Shown: positions 30,313 through 42,270, counted from the first letter of the stretch. The stretch: 64,000 nucleotides of DNA from Porphyra umbilicalis (GCA_002049455.2 KV918921.1:62001-126000), one strand, 5' to 3'. Made by a program: numbers and translations. The notes: generated by a model from the letters alone, not told the origin.

Positions 30313-33300
30313 CTATTGGGCGGCAAACGCCTCGGCCGCCGCCACGACCTTGTCGACGTCGCCCGCGTCGGCGACCTTGGCCTGCCCCTGCGCCGAGTCG
30401 GCCTTGCCGCCCCCCTTCCCGCCGACCGCTCCTACCGCTGCCGCCACCCACTCCTTGGCATTGACCGACGAGCCCGCCGCGGACACCACCACCCGCCCCT
30501 TCTTTGGGTCGTGCGACACGAGCAGCACGCTGCCGTCGGGGAGACACGCCCGCACCGACAGCGTCGCCTTGCCAACCAGCTTGCCGTCCCCGCCGAGGGC
30601 GTCCAGGCGGGCCACCAGGTAGGAGCGGCCCGCGTCGCGGGCAGCGGCCGCCGCCGCCTCGCCCGCCGCCACCGCCCCGTCGACCGCCGCCTTCTCCGCC
30701 GCCTTGGACGCGGCCTTGGCCACCGCCAGGAGCCGCTCCAAGCCCGCCTGGACGGTCGTGCGGCGGGCGGTGAGGGGGAGGGTGGCGGCGCCGAGCGCCG
30801 ACTGGATGGCGGCCAGTTCAGTCGTCAGGGCGGCGCCCGTCAGCTTCTCCGCCGCGGCCATGCGCGCAATCATCGCCTTGGCGGCGGTCGTCGCTTCCAC
30901 GGCCGGGTTGCCGGTCAACGCCGACACGCGGCGGACGCCCTTGGCGATGCTTGGCGTCTCGTAAATGACAAAGCTGCCGGCCTCCGAGGTGTTGGCCAGG
31001 TGCGTGCCGCCGCAAAACTCAATCGAGAGCCCATCATAGGCCTCGTCGTTGGGGTTGGCGAGCAGCTCGTCGACGGGCTTGCCGATAGACACGACGCGCA
31101 CGGGGTTCGGGTAGGTCTCCCCGAAGACGGCGCGGAGCGCGCGGATGGCGCGCGCCGTGTCGAGCGGCGCCGCCTCTGCATAGACGGGGAGCGCCTCGGC
31201 AATCACCGCGTTGACCCGGTCCTCAATGGACACCACGTCGGGGAGCGGGAGGTCTTTCTTGGTAAAGGAAAAGTCAAAGCGCAGCTTGTCCTCGTCGACG
31301 AGGCTGCCTTTTTGGTTGATGCCGTCGCCCAACACCCGCCAGAGCGCGTGGTTCAATACGTGCGTCATTGTGTGGTTGGGCGCAATCCGCCGCCGCCGCT
31401 CATAGTCGACGCTGCACGTGACCGTGTCGCCGGCCGACAGCGTGCCGCCCGACACGCGCCCGAGGTGCAACACAAAGCCCGCATACACCTGCACGTCGAG
31501 GACGTCAAACTCGCCGCCGCCAGGGAGCGTTAGCACCCCAGAGTCGGCCACCTGCCCGCCGGCCTCGGCGTAAAAGGAGGTGGCGTCGAGGACCACACCT
31601 GCGGCGGTTGCCTCGGCGTCGCCGGACGCGCCAGACAACGTCTCCACAAATCCGTCCCCCGTATAGATGGCTCGCACTGTCGCCGACGGCGACGTATCGA
31701 GCTCGTACTTGGCTGCATCATCGGTCGGCACGACGCCGCGGGACGCAAGCGTGGACGTCTGCTCCGCTTCAAGGACGAGAGCCGCGCCGTCGCCGCCAAT
31801 GGCGCGCCGTGCCGCGCGGTCCGCGCGGGATACGGCGCGGGCCGACTCGAGCGCCGCTTCATAGCCCGCCGTGTCGACGGTGAGGCCAACCTCCTCGGCC
31901 ATTCGCGCGGTCAAGTCGACTGGGAAGCCCATCGTGTCGTAGAGGAAAAACGCTTCCGTGCCGGGCACGACCGTCTTGCCGCCCGCCTTGAGCTCCGCCG
32001 CGGTTTTGTTGAACCGCTCGATGCCCCGCTCGAGCGTCGACGAGAAGGTCGACTCCTCATCGGCAATCACCGACACGACCAGTTCCTTCTTCTCGACCAG
32101 CTCGGGGAAGGCGGTGCCCATTAGCTCGACGACCGCCGGCACGAGGCGCGCAAAGAAGCCGTCACTGCCGCCGAGGAACTGCGAGCCGTACCGCACCGCC
32201 CGGCGGAGGATGCGGCGGAGGACGTAGCCACGGCCTTCAGACGACGGCACGGCGCCGTCGGCAATAGCAAACGACAGGGTGCGGACGTGGTCGGCCACAA
32301 CCCGGTACGCCATATCCACCCCATCCACATCGTCCGTGCCGAGTTTGCCCCCGTACGCCCGGCAGCCGGTCCCCTCCTGGATAGCGTCAAAAATGGGGGT
32401 AAACACGTCAGTGTCATAGTTGGACGGCTTGCCTTGCAGGATGGACGTCAGACGCTCAAAGCCCATCCCCGTATCCACGTGCTTGGCCGGCAGTGCGTTG
32501 AGCTTGCCGTCCGCCTCTCGCGAGTACTGGATGAAGACCAGGTTCCAAATTTCAATAACCGCGGGGTCGTCGGCATTGACAAGCGCCGCCGCGTCGCGCC
32601 CGCCGATGCGGTCAAAGTGGAGCTCCGAACACGGCCCGCACGGACCGACGTCGCCCATCTCCCAAAAGTTGTCCTTGGCATCAAAGGGCAGGACGCGCTC
32701 CGCCGGGAGGTGGCGGAGCCACAGGTCCCGCGCCTCCGTGTCGGGCTCCAGCCCCAGCGCCGCGTCGCCACCAAAGTAGGACGCGTACAGCTGTTCGGGT
32801 GGCAGGCCGTACTTGGTGATTAGGAGAGCATAGGCCATCTCAATGGCCTCGGCCTTGAAGTACGAACCAAACGACCAGCTGCCGAGCATCTCAAAGAACG
32901 TGTGGTGGTACGTATCTTTGCCAACGTCCTCCAAGTCATTGTGCTTGCCGCCTGCGCGGATGCACTTTTGGGTGTTAGTCGCCCGTTCCAGGTTGGCGAG
33001 CGGGCCGTTGGGATCCGCCTGGCCGAGGAAGAGGGGCTTGAACTGGTTCATGCCAGCGTTGGCAAACAACAACGTCGGGTCATCGTGCGGCACCTACAAG
33101 AGTGAAACAAACACACAGGGCCGCGTCCGCGTCAGACCACACAGCGGTGAGGATCAAAAATCGCTGCAGAAGGAAAAAGTACGACGGTTAGAACATAAGA
33201 AGGCAGAGCCACCTGCGTACGATGCCCTGCTCTCAGCACACGATCGGGCGGACAGGGCCACCGGCGGGGACACCTCGAACTGCGAACGCCCCCGCCAGCC

Positions 33301-33496
33301 GGGCAGCAACGCATCGGCCGCTGCCCCAGCAGCGGCGTACGTCGATAGTTCCCAAACAAGCTGATCCACCCAACAGTCACAGCCCTCCACGTACCACCGG
33401 GGACGACTTGACCAGCTTGTGACCGTGCGACGCGAAGAAATCGAGGAAAGTCTGGCGCACCCGCGCCGACGGCCACGCCCGGTCGGCGGCCGCCAT
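30313..33496 (-). CDS. alaS: Alanyl-tRNA synthetase, eukaryotic type, two exons (33395-33496 and 30313-33093)
   Basis: Charges tRNA-Ala with alanine. Exon 1 gives MAAADRAWPSARVRQTFLDF and ends SSPV. A 301-nt intron (33094-33394) starts GTACGT and ends TTGTAG. Exon 2 resumes exactly in the family motif VPHDDPTLLFANAGMNQFKP. The ~960-residue length is normal. Class II core: RATNTQKCIRAGGKHNDLED and HHTFFEMLGSWSFG (motif 2 area), GDVGPCGPCSE, and GFERLTSILQGK/EGRGYVLRRILRRA. Editing domain: HTMTH (~607) and CGGTHLANTSEAG (~728), the metal-binding residues that remove misactivated Ser/Gly. A C-Ala domain ends VAAAEAFAAQ and TAG. An in-frame ATG at 33658 would add 54 residues and could supply an organelle presequence by alternative initiation; this is inference. 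Confidence 0.95.
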
Positions 33497-34225
33497 CGCG
33501 TCCGCCGCGGACGCAACGGCGCTACAGGAACACTGCAGGCGCGCCGCTTCACCGATGCGAGACCAGAAGGGGGTGGTGAAGAATGGAAGAATGGAAGAGT
33601 GGGACGGCTGGGCAAAAGGCGGGTCGAGGAGCGAAGCGGGCGTGGTAAGCAGCACCAAAAGAACAGGCGCAGCGGGGCGTCAAGGCTTGGGAGGAGAGAT
33701 TCCGACCAAACGTAACCCACGACGGGGATCTGTTCACGGTTGGCCAGCGGGGATGACGTGACCGCGATTTTGTGGGCTAGCCATTGGACGCAATGCTTTG
33801 CTTGACAGTGGAGCGGGGCAGGTGTCCAAGATCGCTCATCTGCCAAGAGTGTGCACGTCCCTTTGTCTTTGCTGTGCAGACCATTTTCTTTGCCGCAGTA
33901 GGCCGAGAAGATGAGCCCAGAACCCCTCCTAGAAGACAAACTGTAGGGCCGACACAGTCAAAGAGAATCCCAGGGCCACAGGAACGCAGGGATGCGCCGT
34001 CTAGATATGTACACAACAACGACAGTCCGTCCACCACCGGCCGAGAGCCATGAAGCACCCGCCTGCCACATCCTCTTGCAGACGTGCCTGTCATACAGCG
34101 TCACTGCCGAGCTCAACCCCTACACAGCCACCACCCGCCACCCCCCAAGCCAACCACCCAAGCGAAAGCACTTCCTCTCCTCCGCTCCCCTCTGCCATCC
34201 ATTCTTATCAATCGGTGCCCTCCCT
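33497..34225. other. Intergenic, 5' flank of alanyl-tRNA synthetase
   Basis: Moderate GC. Short ORFs on both strands have no domain. It should hold the synthetase promoter on the minus strand and the 3' UTR of the small gene that follows. No clear TATA was found. Confidence 0.4.
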
Positions 34226-34441
34226 TCAGTTGCAGCTGTTCTTGACGTGCTCGCCCGGTGCAAAGCCCTTGACCTCACAACCCGCCTGTTGTCCTCCGGC
34301 CTGCTTCTTGGCCGAGGCCTTGGAGACGGCCGTGGAGGCAGCCGCCTTGCCCTTTGTCGCCAATTCAATCAGCTTCTTGCCGGGGGTGCACTTGTCCGCA
34401 ACGGCCGCGGTAGTGTCCACCGCCTTGGCAGAGAGACCCAT
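34226..34441 (-). CDS. Small Lys/Ala-rich protein with three cysteines, 71 aa
   Basis: From ATG 34441, starting MGLSAKAVDTTAAVADKCTP and ending GEHVKNSCN. Codon choice (GCC, AAG, GTC, GGC) matches the confident host genes. The protein is basic and soluble, with three Cys spread along it and no signal peptide. It could be a complete small protein or the last exon of a longer gene, since nothing upstream on the minus strand is clearly coding. No family recognised. Confidence 0.45.
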   Translation of the reverse strand: MGLSAKAVDTTAAVADKCTPGKKLIELATKGKAAASTAVSKASAKKQAGGQQAGCEVKGFAPGEHVKNSCN

Positions 34442-35722
34442 TGCGGGAGGTGCAGGTGAAAGGCAAATGTCGGGTATGGGCGAACACGGAGAGGGAAAAG
34501 CACGGGGGGCGGACGTGCACAGCGCCGGTGGGGAACGTCAAGAGAGAGAAGATGGGGAGCGTGGGGAAGTGTGCTAAACCCGTAGAGCGCAAGGGGGGCT
34601 GGGCTCGCCAGAGTCCAGTTGTATCGGGCTGTCCGTAGCGACTAAGGCTCACTTCAAGATGCTGCCTCCAGTGCGTGACGCGATGCTGGTCCGTGTCCCA
34701 GCAAGCCCTGGCCAGGACTCGCGGTGCAAAGCCCGACCGTGGTGCAGTTATGCACTCGACGTGCCTGCCCGCTCGACCTGCAAAACTTGCCATGACATGT
34801 GACCTCGCGCCAGATATTTATCATATCCTATTGCAGTCTGCTGAATGTTGCCCGTCCAGGACGGAACAGAAACACAAGCAGGAATTGGATTTTCAAAGAT
34901 AAGTTCTTACCTTTCATCGTCGCGAAAATGTACCACGTACTGAGAACGTGCCTGGGGAGTTGGCCAGCAGTATTGCAGGTTGATCTGAAACGGTCCCAAA
35001 TGGGCCCCCAGTACGATATTTGCCGAGATTTGTCGCGTACTGGACCCCTGTTCTCCACAGTGTTCTTCCAAATGGATAAGGTCCCATATTCGCATTTTAG
35101 ATCCCCAGTACGATCTGACACTGCTCAAAGTCGTGTCTGGGAGCCATGCGCGCACCTTGCGCACACCCCAGTAGGCATTCTGGAGGCACCCAGAGGCACC
35201 CGGAGGCCCCCAGAGGCACCCTGCAGGACGTCCTATGGGATTTTTCGAGGAGTTACGTGACACCCTCTTGCGGCGATTCGTGGCCGCTCGCCCAGTCGCT
35301 ACGCAGCAGGTCGTAATCCGGATACGCAGCGCACGCGGAAGCGCCGTCGTAAATGGCCCCTGTTGCGCCACGTTATCGCTCACCGTCTCAGAACGTTGCA
35401 CACAGACAGGCATTTTACAGGGCGCTCTCACGCTTCATGTGGGGGGGGGGGCAGTACGGGCAGTACGGGGCAGTACGTGGGGGGGGGGGGGGGCAGTACG
35501 GGCAGTACGCCCTCTTTCCCCGCACCCCCGCTCGACCCACCCCCGTTCCCCTCGCTCCCCCCGCTCCCCCCGCTCCCCCGCTCCCCCCCGCCCCCTCGCC
35601 CCCACCCCCACCCCCCACCCCCGCAAGCACAGCAAGCAATGAAAAAGGCCAGAAACAAGACCGAGAACAACGCAATGACAAGAGCACAAGCAACGCGAGT
35701 AGCAGACACACCATCAAACGCG
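34442..35722. other. Intergenic with short repeats
   Basis: Contains a 22-bp sequence (34915-34936) repeated in inverse orientation at 50035-50056, a degenerate CCAGAGGCACCC tandem near 35184-35220, and G-run/GCAGTACG repeats at 35441-35510. No confident gene. The ORF at 35235-35642 is mostly Pro-rich low complexity. Confidence 0.45.
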
Positions 35723-38700
35723 CTATGAGGTGTTGCTCTCAGTCCCCAGAGCGCGAGGGAAAAACTCGGGATCCGATGACTGATCGTCACTGTCCGCCGG
35801 GCCCGCCGTGCGCGCGAACCGGCGCCGCTCCCAGACCTTCTTCTTGGGCCTTCGCACCTCCTCCTCAGAGTCGGAGCGGTCAAAGGGGTGGCGTTGCCAG
35901 TTGGGCACTCGCCCCACCCCAGCACCCAGCCGACGCGGCACCGAGGGCAGTGGCGGCAAGTTGAGGCCTGCCAGCTCGTGCCCCCATCCACCTCCGTCAT
36001 CCTCGTCATCCCCGCCTCCGCCGCCACCGCCACCGCCTGCCCCACCGCGCGGCGGCGCATCGACGGGGGCACCCCCCCCGCCGCCACCGCCACCGCCTGC
36101 CCCACCGCGCGGCGGTGCATCGACGGGGGCACCCCCCCTGCCGCCACCGCCACCGCCTGCCCCACCGCCCGGCGGCGCATCGGCGGGGGCACCCCCCCCG
36201 CCGCCACCGCCACCGCCTGCCCCACCGCGCGGCGGTGCATCGACGGGGGCACCCCCCCGCCGCCACCGCCACCGCCTGCCCCACCGCCCGGCGGCGCATC
36301 GACGGGGGCACCCCCCCTTCCGCCACCGCCACTGTAAGATCGCGGGTCTTACAGCCACCGCCTGCCCCACCGCCTGCCCCACCGCCCGGCGGCGCATGGG
36401 CGGGGGCACCCCCCCCGCCGCCACCGCCATTGCCTGCCCCACCGCCCGGCGGCGCATCGACGGGGGCACCCCCCCTTCCGCCACCGCCACTGTAAGATCG
36501 CGGGTCTTACAGCCACCGCCTGCCCCACCGCCTGCCCCACCGCCCGGCGGCGCATCGGCGGGGGCACCCCCCCGCCGCCACCGCCACTGCCTGCCCCACC
36601 GCCCGGCGGCGCATCGACGGGGGCACAAGCACCGCCTGCGCCACCGCCACCATCATCGCCCGCACCACCATGTGCCGGCGCGTGGCCGCCGCCGCTGCTC
36701 GCCCCACCACCGTCTCCGTCTTCGTCATCCCCATCCCCGTCGAGGTCCACGACCTCCTTCCGCGCCGCCACCCAGTTGCGCACCATCTGTCTCAGACTTG
36801 CGTGCTCGCTCTCAGTAACGTCCTCGTAGTCGGCGCGGGCATTCACGTTGACGCCCAAGTGGACAACAGGGGGCTCTCCTTCTTCTGGGGAGTGAGGAAT
36901 GATTGCCCGGTCGTCCTCGTCCTGGTTTGTCTTGAAGAGCTTGGCCCAGTAGTCTCCTGACTCATCAACCTCCACATGCAGGTAAGTCAACTCTTTCGCC
37001 CAAGCGGCGCGCCCCGCTTTCATCTTCCCGCCGTGCAGCACGTACTCGTTCACCTTCCTGCCGTCCGCAGAGAGGTACTCTCCCTCCAGGCACATACGAA
37101 TCTGCATGGGTCACAGACACACGAGCCACAGAGACGACACACTCAAGCAACTCCGTGGCTTCTAGTGCCGGTCAATATCGGCCAGTACCTCAATGGTACC
37201 CCCTACAGCGCTTTTGCAACACCCCAGCCACAGTACACTCTCCGTCCATGGCGCCAATAACGTACCTTGCTCAGCACAAAGGCCAGCGTGGCGAGCACCG
37301 TCGAGGCCAGTGCGTCTCCGTCATCCCCGTCAGGAAAGGTGTACTTGTCCGGGTCCCCACCACACTGGGAAACCACAGCCAGGAAGGCGTTGAGGACTCC
37401 CCGACGCCCGTTGGCACCCCTGAGGTACCCCCGGCCATGTAAGAACCGCCTTGTCTCCGCCTTGGATGTACCGCCGTAGCCGCTGCCCGCCGTCCACGCC
37501 CGAAACATACAGTCCTTGAGGTTAAAGTGTACGTTGTTGCGCGTCTTACCTAGCCACGGCTTGAGAATCTTGGAGCTTGGGAGCTTCGAGTTATTGACCG
37601 AGGGGACGGAGAAGTTGGTCAGCAGGAGCTTTTCAGCGTCCTTCTTGTCGACTTTGGCCACCTCCATCACGACGGCCGCCAGAAACGGCCCGAGGGTCTC
37701 GCGGGTGTGGTACACGTCGTCGTTGGTGGACGGCGACAGGATGCCATTGTGCATGCGCTTAGTGAGGCGGCTGCGCAGCGCCTGGAACCGTGGCTTGCCC
37801 CTCGTGCCCCTCGGCAGCGCGTCCTCGCTTGCCGTGCCACCCGCAGTGGCCTTTGCCGCTGGCCGCGCCCGGGGTGACAGCTTGCTCGGTGATAGCGGGG
37901 TGACAGTGGCCGGTGGCTCCCCATCCAAACCAGAGCCGGTAGTATCAGCGCCGTCGGCATCCGCTGAGGGGCTGACTCCGCGACGACGCTTGGCCGCGGG
38001 GGCAAATGTCTTGGCGTATGCTTGAGCTGTCTGCCTGGCCATCTCTTGGGCAGCACGTGCCGAGACGAAGCTGTTGTGCGCGGCAATATGCGCCGACAGC
38101 AGGGCGTTTGACGTACTGGTGCTCCAGGAAGGGGGCTCAACCGGTACCGCGACGCCGTCGACACGCCAAGTCAGTGCGTTGGCAGCGTCTTCCACCGCTG
38201 CCGAAACCACGCGGTCGCGCAGGCGCTTGCGTGAACTAGACGCCTTGGGCGTGGATGACTTGGTCGGAGTGCCAGCAGCAGCCGAGGTCTCGCCATCCTG
38301 CTGGGCTGGCCACTTTCGGCCGGGCCAAAAGGTTGACAGTTTGGTCTGGCTGAGAACAGGGGCAGAAATGGGGCAGCACGGGGCAGTAAGGGGGCAGCAC
38401 GGGGCAGTCAAGGGGCAGCACGGGGCAGTATAGGGGCAGTAAGGGACAGTAAGGGGCAGTAAGGGGCAGTAAGGGGCAGTAAGGGGCAGTAATAGAAAGT
38501 ACTCGGGTCAGCTGTCGGCACAGGACGCCCACCGGCACACGACACTGCTCCAGTGCGGCAGTATCGACGCACACGGAGCACGACAGCTCCGACCTCCATG
38601 CAAGAAGCGACAGGAAAAGCAAAAATAGAGGCAAGGCACGCAGTATACATGCAGAGAGAACGTACATTTGTTCAGCCGGGAGACTGGTGTCCTTGTTGGC

Positions 38701-39753
38701 CCTCCTCATCGCCGATCCGCCCGAGCAGCCTCCCGCAGCAGAAACGGGGCGTGCCGACGCGGCAGGTGCGCTCCCAGCGCGGGAACCAGCCTGGCCGCCA
38801 GCCATACTCGCCGAGTGCGACGCGACAGAGTGGGACAAGTTTCGCTCGTATTGCGGGGGAGAAGTGGCAGCACGCGGCGGGGGAGCAGGCGGCGGGGGAG
38901 TGGTAGCAGGCGGCGGGAAAGTGGCAGCAGGCGCCGGCGGAGTGGCAGCACGCGGCGAGCGAGTGGCAGCACGCGTCGGAGTGACAGCTCGCGTCGAGGG
39001 AGTGGCAGTACGCGTCGAAGGAGTGGCAACACGCGTCAGGGCGGCGGCAGAAAGCGGCAGGGCGGGAGCAGCAGGCGGCGGGGAGGGGGAAAAAGGCGGC
39101 GGGGCGGGGGCAGTAGGTGGCGGGGCGGCGGCAGTAGGCGGCGGGGCGGGGGCAGTAGGCGGCGCGGCGGGGGCAGTAGGCGGCGGGGCGGGGGCAGTAG
39201 GCGGCGGGGCGGGGGCAGTAGGTGGCGGGGCGAGGGCAGTAGGCGGCGGGGCGGGGGCAGGAGGCGGCGGGGCGGGGGCAGTAGGCGGCGGGGCGAGGGC
39301 AGTAGGCGGCGGGGCGAGGGCAATAGGCGACGGGGCGGGGGCAGTAGGCGGCGGGGAAAGGGCAGTAGGCGCCGGGGCGAGGGCAGTAGGCGGCCGGGCG
39401 GGGGCAGTAGGCGGCGGGGTGCTGGCAAAAGCCGGCGGGGCGGGGGCAGCAGGCGGCTGGGATGGGGCTAAAGGCGGCGGGGCGGCGGCTGCTGCTCCGG
39501 AATCGCGGAAAGCGAGGACGGCGACGCGCAGAAGGGAGGCTGTCGACTCCAGGCCCCTGTCGGTGGCGGCCGTCGGTGCTCCGTCCGCAACTCGGTCGGC
39601 GTCGACGGCCGTCGCCTCGGTCCCTGGTCCATTCCGGCCATCGCCGGCGGCTGCAGCCGATGCCCCACGGTCTTCGCGGCCTCCGGTCTCCTCTCTGTCC
39701 AGTACGTTTCCAATGCACACGAGGAGGCGGCCCAAAGAGGAAGCATTCGCCAT
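35723..39753 (-). CDS. Three-exon gene of unknown function with two coding minisatellites
   Basis: Exon 1 (39753-38666) starts MANASSLGRLLVCIGNVLDR and contains a long PAPPPTA-type Pro/Ala repeat. Intron 1 (38665-38350, 316 nt) and intron 2 (37265-37102, 164 nt) both begin GTACGT and end AG, and both keep frame. Exon 2 (38349-37266) encodes KLSTFWPGRKWPAQQDGE, a Ser/Pro linker, then a compact, well-mixed domain (RSRLTKRMHNGILSPSTNDD; NNVHFNLKDCMFRAWTAGSG; FLAVVSQCGGDPDKYTFPDG). Exon 3 (from 37101) continues that domain (GEYLSADGRKVNEYVLHGGK), then an acidic linker, a 60-bp minisatellite encoding GGAPVDAPPRGGAG units, and a charged C-terminus (EEEVRRPKKKVWERRRFART) ending at 35723. Frame between linker and C-terminus is upset by 7-versus-8 C runs in the repeats. 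I recognise no family. Confidence 0.6.
36013..36640. repeat. 60-bp coding minisatellite with two 23-bp palindromic inserts
   Basis: Units recur at exactly 60-bp steps (GGCGGCGCAT or GGCGGTGCAT at 36051, 36111, 36171, 36231), about nine units in all with small variations. On the minus strand each encodes about 20 residues of Gly/Ala/Pro. Two 23-bp inserts (36331-36353, 36490-36512) have the form CTGTAAGA, 7 nt, TCTTACAG, a palindrome. Confidence 0.8.
38363..38490. repeat. Intronic GGGGCAGTA tandem repeat
   Basis: About 10-12 copies of GGGGCAGTAA/GGGGCAGCAC-type 9-17-bp units on the plus strand, within intron 1 of the three-exon gene. The last copies (38453-38490) are near-perfect 10-bp repeats. 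Confidence 0.8.
39080..39470. repeat. 21-bp coding minisatellite (PAPPPTA repeats)
   Basis: About 18 units of the form GGCGGCGGGGCGGGGGCAGTA on the plus strand. On the minus strand they encode a 7-residue Pro/Ala repeat in exon 1 of the three-exon gene. The 21-bp period keeps frame, so copy number can vary without breaking the protein. Confidence 0.8.
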
Positions 39754-40467
39754 TCTGCCAACTGCGGGCGCGGGGAGAAGGGGGGTTCGAGCGTCTGTGC
39801 GGGGTTGGAGGGGGGGGGGTCCGTGTGGGGGTCAGGGAGAGGGTTCGTGAGGATGCTGGGAGCCCGTTTGTCGCGGTGCCGGTCGCCTCAAGGAGGTATC
39901 ACAGACGAAATGACCAGCGGGCTTTAAGGACACCCACCAGCAGTAGTGGGGCGGGACAGGAGGGCCCCCAGAACGCCCGTGGAAGAGGTGTTACCGGGCC
40001 AAAGAAAGCCCTTGCCGGAGGTGTTGCTGGGCCGTGGCGCGGGCCAAAACAGGGCCAACGAGAAGGGCCGTGAGAAAGGCCTGGAGAAAGGCCCTTGCCA
40101 GCAGTGTTGCCGGGCCGTCTCGCCTGTCCCTAAAACGTCGAAACGAGCCGGACACGGCCGACACAACCTGGACAGCTTGCCTATCGCCAACCGGAAGTGC
40201 TTCGCAGCACCAATCAGTGCTCGCCATCAGTATCGAGCTACCATCACGCGGCCCCGTGCAGCTGTGATCAGGTTGCTCCTAAGCAGCCAGCGCCCTCAAG
40301 CAGGCAAAAATGATGGCTCGGTGCCCGCACGAGGCTGGGGGGCTCTCATCCATTACCCAGAGGACCATTCGATGCCCCACAATCTCTTGATCAGGGGCCA
40401 GTGCTGACAGACTGACAGATGCGATTTCATATTGTGAACCTTGTGGGGTTACTTCGAGTGTTAATGG
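39754..40467. other. Intergenic, no gene seen
   Basis: 5' flank of the three-exon gene (minus) and of the Plavaka-like gene (plus). It contains imperfect direct repeats around GTGTTACCGGGCC, GTGTTGCTGGGCC and GTGTTGCCGGGCC (39990-40115). No recognisable coding. Confidence 0.4.
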
Positions 40468-41850
40468 GTGGGGTTACTTTACAGTCAGCATATCAGAATG
40501 ATGCATTCGTGCCGACCTGACCGTCTTCCTCCCGACCCGGTCGACCGCTGCACCTCTTCCCACCGTGGGTCAGCTGCAGGCCCGCTCTGTCCTGCTTACG
40601 AGTGCTGGTGGCTTGCGTCGATGAGTTTTCCGTACCGAGCAGCAGACTGCCGCCGCTGTTTTAGTCGATGCCTCGGACAGCACCGGCATGCGGCACACGC
40701 GCACCGTGAGGCAACGCCCACGGGGTGTGAGGGTATCAACACCATTTGTATAGAGCCTGATGCGTCTGAGGAGTCTGGTGAGCGCGGTGGCCCTGCGGTT
40801 GCAGTGGGTTCTGCCATTTGCATTGAGTCTGATGAGTCTGGTGGCTCTACGGTTGCAATGGGTATTGCCGCGACGGCTGCCACTGCGGCGACGTCTGCCA
40901 CTGCCGCGACGGCTGGCATGTCTCAAGCTGGGGGTGCTGGGGACGCTGGGGATGCTGTGGATGCTGGGGGTGTTGGGGGTGTTGGGGGTGTTGGGGGTGT
41001 TGGGGGTGTGCGGGACGTAGTAGGACTGGAGTCTGAGGTATTCCTGGAGCTCGCTCGGGCAATGACCGCACCTGCCTCTCCTCCAAAGCCGTCGCCTCGA
41101 CGGGGTCGCGCCCGGCGAGGCGCCCCGTCTGAGAGCACCAGGCGATCGCGCCGTGCTGACACGCAGAACCGTCACCGGAGGCATGCGCGCCGTCGAGGCA
41201 ACACCGCCGGTGCCAACCCGACCGATGGATCTGTCGGGGATAATGAGCATACGACTGGAGAGGTACATGCGGCTGCGCGTGGGCATGGCCGTGGGAGTGG
41301 TGCCGTCGGGGGAGGAGTACGAGACGAGGACGGCGGTACGGAAGCTCAGAGCCCCGGGGCCGGTGGCGATCGGGGTTTATGTGAGCAGGTTTTCGACCAC
41401 TACGAGCGCTTTGGGGACGCCAGGCGTGCAACCACCGCTTTTACACCACTGGAGGGCGGAGGTAGCAGCGAGGGAGGGCGCGCCCCGTGGCTGAGCGAAG
41501 ACCTGTGGCACGTTTTCACGTTTGCCCGCACGTCGGGCGGCGGATGCGGCCTGTCGCAACAGGAGCTGCGCCGGTTGTACCGGTACACCAAGGAGGTAGA
41601 GGCGACAAGTTCCGCCTCCCGCACGCCATTTACATCAGCCTTCCACACTGAAAACCGGTTTATTGCCGCCGTTCGACGCTTCACGCGCTCTCTCGTCGCC
41701 CCTCTCAACTGGAAAAAGGTTGTTATGGCGGTTGACGGTCGCAAGTACCCCGTCGTCTTCCGCGACGCGTTCGACGCTGCCCAGGAAGAGATCATGCAAA
41801 TGGAGTTAGGGGACTTGTGCTGGGGACCGCCGCCGTCTCCAGCTGACAAT
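40468..41850 (+). pseudogene. 5' part of a Plavaka/KDZ-like transposase gene, split by the Copia insertion
   Basis: A plus-strand frame that runs up to the ACAAT target site and ends at once inside the Copia LTR. The exact start is unclear; ATGs at 40468 and 40621 are options. The N-terminal half is Ala/Gly/Arg-rich, with a GGTGTTGGG minisatellite encoding GGV repeats (40970-41008). The C-terminal ~150 residues are well mixed (LSQQELRRLYRYTKEVEATS; ENRFIAAVRRFTRSLVAPLN; KVVMAVDGRKYPVVFRDAFD). Codon phase at the target site continues directly into the frame at 46821, which is the best proof that both parts were one gene. Family assignment rests mainly on the 3' part. Confidence 0.65.
41846..41850. 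repeat. Copia target-site duplication, left copy (ACAAT)
   Basis: ACAAT directly precedes the LTR terminus TGTTG and is repeated at 46816-46820 directly after the other LTR's terminus CAACA. Confidence 0.95.
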
Positions 41851-42270
41851 TGTTGAATCGCAGAGGGGATAGGGGTTGGGGGACCACGGTGAAGTGGTTG
41901 AGTGGCTTGAGCTTGTGTGTGTGTGTGCGAACGTGCTTTTTTTTGGTTGTCCTAAGGTTCGCCCGCCTCTCCCAACCGAGAGCACCTCTCAAATTGTCCC
42001 CACCGGCCCAAGTGCTCCCCCCTCTCGCGCCCACACCGAGGCCCACGCCCTCGCACCAAATCGAATCACTCACCAAATCAAAAGCCACTAGAGCAAAGCG
42101 AAGATCAAATCCAAAACATGCCAAAAGTAACGCCCCAAGATGACCCAACACAAATGTGTGCAACTTGACCACGTCTTGCAAATGTACCATGTGGGGTACC
42201 ATAAGGGTCACCGACCATTATCCATCCGCGAACCGCCAGTGGAGTCGGCGACGAGCATCACATTCCAACA
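41851..42270 (-). repeat. Copia 3' LTR (420 bp)
   Basis: Starts TGTTGAATCG and ends TCCAACA on the plus strand, with TGTTG/CAACA inverted termini. It matches 46394-46815 except for two substitutions and one change in a T run. It is the 3' LTR because the coding region is on the minus strand. Confidence 0.95.

Noticed and set aside
36331..36512. The two palindromic 23-bp inserts as ultrashort spliced introns
   Set aside because: GT...AG spacing of 21 nt is far below any normal spliceosomal intron, and the palindrome explains the splice-like ends equally well.
36013..39470. CRISPR-like arrays
   Set aside because: Units are contiguous minisatellites without unique spacers, lie in exons or introns of a eukaryotic gene, and have no cas genes nearby.
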